64,000 bases of DNA from the NCBI GenBank assembly GCA_032622095.1, contig CP136066.1, positions 204,746,978 to 204,810,977 of the forward strand. The letters are read 5' to 3'. A program made the position numbers and the translations under genes. This DNA comes from Siphonodentalium dalli. Lineage: Eukaryota > Mollusca > Scaphopoda > Gadilida > Siphonodentaliidae. Positions 1 through 10,600 of the stretch are shown here, one piece after another (within the stretch, counting starts at the first letter, position 1; each line of letters opens with the position of its first letter). The notes under the pieces were generated by a model. It was not told the DNA's origin and did no database searches. It saw only the letters and a list, made by a program, of their open reading frames with translations.

Positions 1-69
1 CATTCTGCAAATGTCCGGCACCATATCTTGAGGCCTGCACCTAATAGTGCCACATTTCTGTGTGATATG

Positions 70-490
70 TGACCCGCCATATCAAATCTAGTCGTAAGTC
101 AGGATTTTTTTACCCTGGGCCAATGCATTCTCTTATATATGCGAGTCGACCATAGGTCGCCTCGCATATATAAGAGAATGCATTGGCCTAACAATTCTTT
201 ATCATTTTTTTTAAATAAATGTTTCTTACAATTTTTAGGACATAAAATAAAAAAACATCCATTACCCTGCAGGGAGCCCCACACATATATAGAAGCATAT
301 AGAAGAGTGTCGTCTGCTCATGTTTGTCTGGGGCTCTGTATGGGTGAAATTATAAAATTGTTAAAGAATACAAGAAAAAATTATTAAAATTGTAAAAAAT
401 TGTTAGGCCAATGCATTCTCTTATATATGCGAGGCGACCTATGGTCGACTCACATATATAAGAGAATGCATTGGCACAGGGTAAAAAATC
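70..490. mobile_element. Double-hairpin element, TGACCCGCC end type, right end lost
   Basis: Begins TGACCCGCCATATCAAATC, then TTTACCCTG, then two inverted copies of the AATGCATTCTCTTATATA hairpin (118-185 and 412-475) around a spacer of about 225 bp that includes a GGAGCCCC...GGGGCTC inner palindrome (268-337). The right end diverges after GGCACAGGGTAAAAA, so the terminal repeat is incomplete. No coding frame. Confidence 0.7.
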
Positions 491-577
491 TACGTTTCGG
501 AGGTGAAAAGCATCCCGCCCCCTCCTCCAATAAAGAGCTCTCACCAACTTCACCCATATCATAAGAGAATCTCCATT

Positions 578-703
578 GAGTTATGTTGGGATAAAATATT
601 TTATGAAATGAGCTTGATAAATTTGATTCACAATGAGTCACAGAAGAGTTGTGAATCAAATTTATCAAACGAGTTTCCTAAAATTTATATCCCAAACATA
701 ACG
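578..703. repeat. Fold-back repeat
   Basis: GTTATGTTGGGATAAAATAT and CTTGATAAATTTGATTCACAA on the left are matched by the reverse complement TTGTGAATCAAATTTATCAA ... ATATCCCAAACATAAC on the right, with a loop of about 15 bp. Confidence 0.75.
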
Positions 704-1138
704 AGTTGAATATCTTTTATATCACATGAAAAAACTAGAGCTTTATGCCTTTTTAACAAATCAAGCTGAAAAATGCATGCAAAATGCATACCGGTACATG
801 CACGCGCAGCATTGGCTGAGACGCTTCACAACCATATACAACAGTATCGCGCGCTCTGACTGGTGACGGAAAATATAGTTCCCCAATTTGCCGCTTTGTT
901 TTTTTGCCTATATTTGTTAGTGCATTGAAGTTGGACAAGAATTTAACTTTAATGAACAAAGCAATCATTTTACAATGTCTGGTGTTGGTCTCATCCACGG
1001 CTTTTCAAAATAGTATTTTGTTGGCAATGCCAACTATCCTTTGAAGCACGCGCCTATTCATTATTATACGATATAATATATGAGATATAAGGAAATTTGT
1101 AACGGCTTTTTAATATAATAGAGGTTTCATGTGATATG

Positions 1139-1591
1139 TGACCCGCCATATCAAATCCAGTCGTAAGTCGGGATTTTTTTACCCTGTGCCAATGCATTCT
1201 CTTATATATGCGAGTCGACAATAGGTCGCCTCGCATATATAAGAGAATGCATTGGCCTAACAATTTTTTATCATTTTTTTAAAATAAATGTTTCTTACAA
1301 TTTTTAGGACATAAAATAAAAAACATCCATTACCCTGCAGGGAGCCCCACACATATATAGAAGCATATAGAAGAGTGTCGTCTGCTCATGTTTGTCTGGG
1401 GCTCTGTATGGGTGAAATTATAAAATTGTTAAAGAATACAAGAAAAAATTATTAAAATTGTAAAAAATTATTAGGCCAATGCATTCTCTTATATATGCGA
1501 GGCGACCTATGGTCGACTCGCATATATAAGAGAATGCATTGGCACAGGGTGAAAAATCCCGACTTACGACTGGATTTGATATGGCGGGTCA
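1139..1591. mobile_element. Double-hairpin element, TGACCCGCC end type, complete
   Basis: 453 bp. Left TGACCCGCCATATCAAATCC and right GGATTTGATATGGCGGGTCA are exact inverted repeats; the repeat continues through the AGTCG(T)AAGTC(G)GGATTTT segment and the two hairpins. The internal spacer is the same as in the 70-490 copy. I could not define a clear target-site duplication. It ends 15 bp from the splice donor of exon D-E6. Confidence 0.8.
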
Positions 1592-1606
1592 AATATATGA
1601 ACTTAC

Positions 1607-1682
1607 ATAAAGCCTTATATGCCTGTTTCTCTGAGCCGGAGTATGTTTGTTCAATCGCTTCCTCAATGGTAGCTCCACTTAT
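1607..1682 (-). CDS. Module D exon E6: end of annexin repeat 3; last exon in window
   Basis: 76-nt exon encoding ISGATIEEAIEQTYSGSEKQ and AYKAL plus one base. CAG acceptor at 1685-1683; donor GTAAGT from 1606. It starts with Ile where the other modules have Leu. A 453-bp hairpin element ends 15 bp inside the following intron. E7 and E8 of core D must lie left of the window. Confidence 0.92.
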
Positions 1683-4600
1683 CTGAAGGAAATGACATGA
1701 TGAGCGTATGAAATAATTAGAACGTGTTAATGACAAAACTTCAAAATAAACAAATGGTAGATAATAATATGACAGACTGCTATTCTCATAAATATATAAT
1801 ACTAGCAGGTGACCCGACTTTGTCTGGGCTTTAACCTTGAATTGACAATTTTGAAGGTCATGGTCAGGTCGGTGTCACTATTTGACCCGTCCAAAACACT
1901 TCCCGGACAAAATTACCCGAAGGTATCAAATTTCGTCGAAATCCGTCCAGCAGTTTTCCCGGCCATAGCTAACAGACAAACAGACAGAAGTCCCAAAATA
2001 TATATTAGATCATTTGTGGGTAACCGTTTCAAGGTGAAGGTCACCTTGGGCTGAAAAACTGACCCGATGAAAATCTCCCCCATTCCCAGGAACCCCTAAG
2101 TACGAACACAGACAACACGCTCATGTCTGTACACAGACACAACACGCTCATGTCTGGACACATACACGCTCTTTATCAACGACACTGCGGATACGAACGC
2201 TCTTTAACTATCACATGATTAACCCATGAATTTCCATTGTGGTGGCGGGGGATTGGAGAATGAGTGCTCTGACGTTCTCAGAAGCGGTGCGATGACACTC
2301 CATCTGGTAGTCCCAAAATATATATTAGATATATAATCTTGTTATGTTTAAATTAACTATTCAAATTAGAATAAAGTTAAACCACATGGCAGTTTGCGCT
2401 CCAAAATACACCTAATAATATTCGCTTTTGAATTTTTCCTGGTATCGAAATAGGTCAATAAATACTATGCAATACCTTTCTACATTATATTATATTTTCC
2501 AGAAAGACACATTAAAGTCATAAAAAATACAACTTTGAACACGATGATCTGGTCCCAATAAAAAAAAGACATTTTGTATTAATTGGAATTCCAGAATCGG
2601 AAACGAAATGTCCAGAAAATGTATATTGCGTTATCTTAAACACAAAACTATTTTAAAACTTCATGCACGGCTTTCTCTTCATTTTAAGCATGAACATTAT
2701 GTAATAAATGTATCAGAGCGACGTCAGATCTAGATTTTCTTCTCATGGTGTACAGTTCCAATTTTTAAGTGACCGCTGACAAAAATTGCACGGGCACTTT
2801 AACGAAACGATCTCAAATTTACCAAAAAATGTAAGAAACAAAAGATTTATTTTCAGCGCTATATTTACAAAGTTTTCAAAAATCTTCTGCATAGATATGT
2901 TTGAGATACATCTTACCAAATTATGTATACATTATAGTGGGGTTCGAATGATCGAGCCATGTCTGTTTGCATTTTCCACAGATAAATGTCCCAAAATCAC
3001 AACAGACAGCATGTTTATCCCCTAATGCCTTGTAAAGTCAATTTACCATTTCTCAGACCCGCACGAATGGTCCAGAAACCCCGCGAATGTAACCTTTTTA
3101 TTCGCATTTTATATGTCGGAAATAATTATAAGAAACTTTTAACTTTAAAAAATGATAAAAAATTGTTAGGCCAATGCATTCTCTTATATACAGTTACATG
3201 CTTTACATTATTTTTTGGCGTGAGAAATGGAAAATTGACAGAAACTAAAGGTCTAACAGAAACCACATATATTTGTGCCCCGCTATCCTCTGTGGAACAT
3301 AATCAATAGAAACAATCTAGTAATTTTTTAACCCTTCCATAATTGGAGCTTCCTGAAATTTTGCCAAAAACCTGTGCCAATGCATTCTCTTATATATGCA
3401 AGTCTCCCATAGCAAGCCTCACATATATAAGAGTATACATTGTCCTGACAATATTTACCTTCACCTTGTAAGCCAGTGCATTCTCTTATATTATGCTAGG
3501 CTCCCTATGGGGAGACTCGCATATATAAGAGAATGCACTGGCACAGGATCTTTAATGCTGCACCAGCGCAGCTCCCATCATGAAAAGGTTAAACGTTAAA
3601 AATGATTTTACTTACTTCTTTATATTTCTCAAAGATCTGCTGCCTTTGTTTGGGATTTGACATCACAGATTCTCGGAATGATTTTACTTACCTCTTTATA
3701 TTTCTCAAAGATCTGCTGCCGTTGTTTGGGATTTGACATCACAGATTCTCGGAATGATTTGTCTTTCTTGTTTATCAAGTTCTTCTCATCCTGGATAATA
3801 TAATGAAAAAACTTTTCATAAAGGACTTTAATGTAGAAATAAAATGTAATTTAACAAGTGCACCACACAGATTATCACAAAAGCCAGGTTCTGTAACATT
3901 TTGGCTTTTGTTTACATAACAAAATGTACAAACTTGACAATGACATACAATATACATGATTTATGATTGGTATAAGAACAACTTTCTGTTTATGGCAGTT
4001 TTAATGGATGTGGCAATTTTAACAGCAATACCCAGCGCGAAGGTCATCCATGCCTTTAATATCACATGATATCTATCTTTAGTGCTCTGACAAACAATGT
4101 TATTAATGTATCCTTAATGATCAAGACACCAAACCTTAAATAATTGTTGGTGGTTTGTCAGTATATTTTCTTGGCTGTTTTCTCTATGAAACTCACCGTG
4201 TATATTTCTTGGCTGTTTTCTCTATGAAACTCACCTTGTATATTTTCTTGGCTGTTTTCTCGGCGTCTCCCTCGTCCACCTTATCAGACGGTTTCTTGCC
4301 ACTGAGAACTACCATCAGTATATCATTGAGTTCTCCTTTAGTTTTCTTCTTCACATCAGATGCCATGTCTTTCTTATAATCTGGGAAAACGAGATAAGTT
4401 CAATATAATGTATGGACAATGGATACAAAGGCATAAAATGTAATGCTGCATTGAAGCCTTGAAATAGTGTGCCTGTCATTTGCAGAATGAGGTCCCCAGA
4501 GGGTGAATTTAGTGATGCTATCCGCATAGCAGGCTAGCATCACCAAATTCACCCTCTGGGGATCTCATTCTGCAAATGACACACACTATTTCAAGGCTTG

Positions 4601-7600
4601 GCTGCATTGAAATTGACTTGAAATTTGTGTCATTTGTATTAGTATGAATTATTTGATGAAAATGTTTCTAAAATATTTAATAAACTTTTCACTAAAGTTG
4701 ACTCAACTAATTTCACCCTTCTATCAGAAGTGTTTGGAAACAACTGAAATTAATTGCCGACAATGATATAAAGCAGATTAATATAGACGAAGCTATCAGC
4801 ATTATATTTACCATTCTTGTATCTGTCTTTGATCGGCTCCAATTCCTGAAACAAATATTTGTGGCAATGAATATCTTCCGAAATCTCAGAATAACTTTGT
4901 TGATATATGTAATAGGGTATGTTTATCTTTCTATACAGTTACTTTTACAAATATAACCTCAAAAACTTTAAAATCTAGATGCGAAGCTGATTGAATTGTG
5001 ATAATTAAAAACAAGAGCATCCACAGGGTGTGGCAAAATACGTCTGTGGTAATTTTAACAAAGGGCCATACCTCTGGTGAAAATTGGCAAGCAGAACCCA
5101 AATTCGTGCTTCACCTGTATTTTCGGCTAGTAAATTGCCATTCCAAATTTCAATCCATTCAGTTCAGACTTACTAAAGTTATCAACCGAAAACGAAAATT
5201 GAGTAAAAAATTCCAACAAAAAAGGCCAAATCATCATAATATGCATGCTTCAAGTATTCAAATAGATTCAAATGAAATTTCAAACTCACATCTGGTTCTT
5301 TAGTACAGACAACATCTACGAGAACCTCGTCCTTGAACTTTCCTTTGACAACCTGATTAACGCAGTAAGCTTCGTATTCCACAGGCTCCAGCATTAATGA
5401 AATGGCGAGGTTACGGAAGTCTCCAGAAAGGTCAGACTCAAGGTCATCAATACAGTTCTGAAAGTAATTTGCAAAATATGAAGCCATATAGCTACAACAG
5501 TCAGAAAATATTTCCCTTCCATGACTGGAGCTTCCTGAAATTTTGCGACAACCCTGTGCCAATGCATTAACTTATATATGAGTCTCCCATGGGGAGCCTC
5601 ACATATAAAAGAGAATAAATTGGACTAACAATATTTATTTGACCTTGTAAGCCAGTGCATTATCTTATATATGCGAGGATCCCTATGGAAGACTCACATA
5701 TATAAGAGAATGCACTGCCACAGGATATTTAATGCTGCAAAAGCACAGCTCCTGTCATGAACCTCAGGTTTAAGTAAAAAGGGCCTGATGCAATGGCTTA
5801 GACAGGACATTTATTTTCAGACCTGGTATAACAGTGTCGGACATAAATTTCAATATTAAGATTAAAGCTGAAAGTAGAAATGACAAAAACAATATTTTTG
5901 GAATTCATTTTCATTACAAAATGATCAATTATCTCTTCAAAAGAGTTGAGAGTAAATTAATTTCAATACTTGTCTGTGATATTCATATGAGAACACTCAT
6001 TCAATTAGGGACATATGACAAACTGCGGGATGGGATGGAATGTGGAACAGAATGTAAATCTGCAAATTTGAAATTGAGTGGGACGGCCAATATATTGGTG
6101 TAAGGAAAGGCCGATGTTCGCCCCAGCCAAATATACTAACCCCTGGTACTGTATTTTTACAGCGACAAAGCTATGCCCACAACCAAATTTGGTATTAAAA
6201 TGAAGATTAGCATCTATTGCACAACAGATATGTATTCATTCAAAAGAAGCGCTGATTTTTTGTATATCTAGAGACCGATTAACCCACCCATGCGAAGGAA
6301 CCACGAAAAATGGAAAACTATTTAGAATTTAGAATTTAGTACTGAAAAAGAAACTAATCCAAAAGGGGGATAATCCAGTTGTTCTGAGTATAAAATGAAC
6401 AGAAAAAAGAATGAAAGAATACAATGATACAGCTGAAATTTTAGAAAATAAGAAGAAATGCTAACCTGTTTGTATTTGTCTTGGTATTAACCCTTTACCC
6501 TACAGAACGGCCCTGTGCCAATGCATTCTCTTATATATGCGAGTCAACCATAGGTCGCCTCGCATATATAAGAGAATGCATTGGCTTAACACATTAAAAA
6601 TTATAAAATTGTTAAAGAATGTAAGAAAAAATGGTAAAAAAAGATTTTTTTTTAGGCCAATGCATTCTCTTATATATGCATTGGCACAGGGCATAACTGT
6701 AACCATCACAATGTGGTCAATGAGCCGGTTCCAATGATATCCATATTTGTATGGTTTTATTGAGACAGACCCAAGATAATTTAGGCTGTTGCAGCTTTAT
6801 TTGTATTTATCTTGGTATTAAATAGAATGCAAACCTGTTTGTATTTATCTTGGTATTAATAGAATGCTAACCTGTTTGTATTTGTCTTGGTATTAAATAG
6901 AATGCTAACCTGTTTGTAGTTGTCTTGGTATTAAATAGAATGCTAACCTGTTTGTATTTATCTTGGTATTAAATAGAATGCTAACCTGTTTGTATTTGTC
7001 TTGGTATTAAATAGAATGCTAACCTGTTTGTATTTGTCTTGGTATTAAATAGAACGCTAACCTGTCTGTATTTGTCTTGGTATTAAATAGAATGCTAACC
7101 TGTTTGTATTTGTCTTGGTATTAAATATAATGCTAACCTGTTTGTATTTATCTTGGTATTAAATAGAATGCTAACCTGTTTGTATTTGTCTTGGTATTAA
7201 ATAGAATGCTAACCAGTTTGTATTTATCTTGGTATTAAATAGAATGCTAACCTGTTTGTATTTGTCTTGGTATTAAATAGAATGCTAACCTGTTTGTATT
7301 TGTCTTGCTATTAAATAGAATGCTAACCTGTTTGTATTTATCTTGGTATTAAATAGAATGCTAACCTGTTTGTATTTATCTTGGTATTAAATAGAATGCT
7401 AACCTGTTTGTATTTGTCTTGGTATTAAATAGAATGCTAACCTGTTTGTATTTGTCTCGGTATTATATAGAATGCTAACCTGTTTGTATTTGTCTCGGTA
7501 TTATATAGAATGCTAACCTGTTTGTATTTGTCTCGGTATTTTGTATTTGTCTTGGTATTAAATAGAATGCTAACATGTTTGTATTTGTCTTGGTATTAAA

Positions 7601-10600
7601 TAGAATGCTAACCTGTTTGTATTTATCTTGGTATTAAATAGAATGCTAACCTGTTTGTATTTGTCTTGGTATTAAATAGAATGCTAACCTGTTTGTATTT
7701 ATCTTGGTATTAAATAGAATGCTAACCTGTTTGTATTTGTCTTGGTATTAAATAGAATGCTAACCTGTTTGTATTTGTCTTGGTATTAAATAGAATGCTA
7801 ACCTGTTTGTATTTGTCTTGGTATTAAATAGAATGCTAACCTGTTTGTATTTGTCTTGGTATTAAATAGAATGCTAACCTGTTTGTATTTATCTTGGTAT
7901 TAAATAGAATGCTAACCTGTTTGTATTTGTCTTGGTATTAAATAGAATGCTAACCTGTTTGTATTTGTCTTGGTATTAAATAGAATGCTAACATGTTTGT
8001 ATTTGTCTTGGTATTAAATAGAATGCTAACCTGTTTGTATTTGTCTTGGTATTAAATAGAATGCTAACATGTTTGTATTTGTCTTGGTATTAAATAGAAT
8101 GCTAACCTGTTTGTATTTGTCTTGGTATTAAATAGAATGCTAACCTTTTTGTATTTGTCTTGCTATTAAATAGAATGCTAACCTGTTTGTATTTGTCTTG
8201 GTATTAAATAGAATGCTAACCTGTTTGTATTTGTCTTGGTATTAAATAGAATGCTAACCTGTTTGTATTTGTCTTGGTATTAAATAGAATGCTAACCTGT
8301 TTGTATTTGTCTTGGTATTAAATAGAATGCAAACCTGTTTGTATTTGTCTTGGTATTAAATAGAATGCTAACCTGTTTGTATTTGTCTTGGTATTAAATA
8401 GAATGCTAACCTGTCTGTATTTGTCTTGGTATTAAATAGAATGCTAACCTGTTTGTATTTGTCTTGGTATTAAATAGAATGCTAACCTGTTTGTATTTGT
8501 CTTGGTATTAAATAGAATGCTAACCTGTTTGTATTTGTCTTGGTATTAAATATAATGCTAACCTGTTTGTATTTGTCTCGGTATTAAATAGAATGCTAAC
8601 CTGTTTGTATTTGTCTTGGTATTAAATAGAATGCTAACCTGTTTGTATTTGTCTTGGTATTAAATAGAATGCTAACCTGTTTGTATTTATCTTGGTATTA
8701 AATAGAATGCTAACCTGTTTGTATTTGTCTTGGTATTAAATAGAATGCTAACCTGTTTTTGTATTTGTCTTGGTATTAAATAGAATACTAACCTGTTTGT
8801 ATTTGTCTTGGTATTTAATAGAATGCTAACCTGTTTGTATTTGTCTTGGTATTAAATAGAATGCTAACTTGTTTGTAATTGTCTTGGTATTAAATAGAAT
8901 GCTAACCTGTTTGTATTTGTCTTGGTATTAAATAGAATGCTAACCTGTTTGTATTTGTCTTGGTATTAAATAGAATGCTAACATGTTTGTATTTGTCTTG
9001 GTATTAAATAGAATGCTAACCTGTTTGTATTTGTCTTGGTATTAAATAGAATGCTAACCTGTTTGTATTTGTCTTGGTATTTCTCCCTGATGTTTTGTCT
9101 CTGAGAGTTATTGTTCCTGGATATGACATCTATAATAGTATCCTCATCAGTTCCCAGCCCCTTCATTGCTTTATACAGCTTATCCCAGTCCTCATTAGAA
9201 TCATCCGGCTTCTCATCCTTTTTCTCTTCTTCTTTCTTTTGTTCCTGCTTTTCTTCTTTCTGTTGCTCTTGAACAATAGATTTCTTTCTCTTTTTCTCTT
9301 CTTTTTCTTTTTTCTTCTTCTCTTCATCCTCTTTTTTCTTCGTTTCCTTCTCTTCCTTTTCTTTCTGTTTTCTCTCTTCTTCCTCCTTTTTCTGTCTCTC
9401 TTTCTCTTCCTCCTTTCTCTGCTTCTCTTTTTCTTTTTCCTTCTTGTCATCTTCCTTCTGTTGTTTCTCCTGTTGGACGGGAACGGGAACAATGACTTGT
9501 TGCTCTTTTTGCTGCTCTTTTGTTTGTCCTGTTTCTTTTTCTTTCTTTGGTGATTTTACTTTCTTTTTCACATCTTTCTCTTTGATCCTAGGAAAAATGA
9601 GAAATTATTGTAAGTAGTTAAAGATTCAAGAATCAATTTCATCAGGATATTAATCGCTAGGAAACAAGGCATCTGGAGAAACAGTTTAATTAATTTTATA
9701 CCATTGTCGATAAGCCAGAGATCATACCTTAACCCTTTCAGTGCCAAGTCCGATTTTTGTATTAACCCATGTACCCTGTGCCAATGCATTCTCTTATATA
9801 TGCGAGTCGACCATAGGTCGCCTCGCATATATAAGAGAATGCATTGGCCTAACAATTTTTAATATGGCCCCTGACACTGAAAGGGTTAATTCTGTATGTC
9901 TTCATGTTGTGAAATAGTGACGACTGTCATGCAATGCAAAATGAAAAACAGTGTTATAATAATTGATGAATTTCTAACATTATTCCACAAATCAATATTT
10001 CAGTACATTATGATTTGACAACAACAAAATTGTTTGAAAGTAAATAATTTAACACTGAAAGTATGAGCTGATATAAAAGTTAGGGTGAATGAAGAATTCT
10101 CAATACATGTTTAGCAAGCAACTTGTCGAATATATCTGCTAATAATAATTTGATCGACAGAGCTGTGGAAATGTCATTAACCCTTTACCCAACAAACCGG
10201 CCAAAATAGGGCAAATAAAGCTTCAACAGCCTAAAATATCTTCGGTCTGTCTCAATAGAACCATACAAATATGGATATCATTGGAACCGGCTCCTTGACC
10301 ACATTGTGATAGTTACAGTTATGCCCTGTGCCAATGCATTCTCTTATATATGCGAGTCGACCATAGGTCGCCTCGCATATATAAGAGAATGCATTGGCCC
10401 AAAAAAAATCTTTTTTTAACACTTTTTACCATTTTTTCTTACATTCTTTAACAATTTTATAATTTTTAATGTGTTAAGCCAATGCATTTTCTTATATATG
10501 CGAGGCGACCTATGGTCGACTCGCATATATAAGAGAATGCATTGGCACAGGGTCGTTCTGTTGGGTAAAGGGTTAACAAAACGGATTAAATCCTTACTTG

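Larger units (their letters stand above)
1..1606. other. Intron (start of the gap after D-E6), no exon seen
   Basis: Holds two related hairpin elements (70-490 and 1139-1591), a separate fold-back at 578-703 and about 300 bp of unique AT-rich sequence. No annexin-like frame with splice sites on the minus strand, so E7 of module D is probably beyond the left edge. Confidence 0.6.

Noticed and set aside
118-190. Short frames containing 'CQCILLYMR...SPRIYKRMHW' repeated many times in the window
   Set aside because: These are translations of the transposon hairpin, palindromic so that both strands give similar peptides; not proteins.
3616-3691. An additional E5 exon of module D
   Set aside because: Partial copy with no acceptor and no DEK start; including it breaks frame.
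6801-9058. CRISPR-like array
   Set aside because: Direct repeats without variable spacers, in a eukaryotic intron, and the unit is derived from an adjacent exon border.
9163-9492. Arg/Lys-rich minus-strand frame in another register, resembling a basic nuclear protein
   Set aside because: Frame-shifted reading of the same GAA/AAG-rich linker; no start context and it ends inside the exon. The equivalent at 37130-37567 was rejected for the same reason.
9074-9553. 159-codon plus-strand frame rich in Leu and Phe
   Set aside because: It is the antisense of the K/E-rich D linker; the minus frame has splice sites and annexin motifs, the plus frame has neither. The same applies to plus frames at 20745-21236 and 36981-37352.
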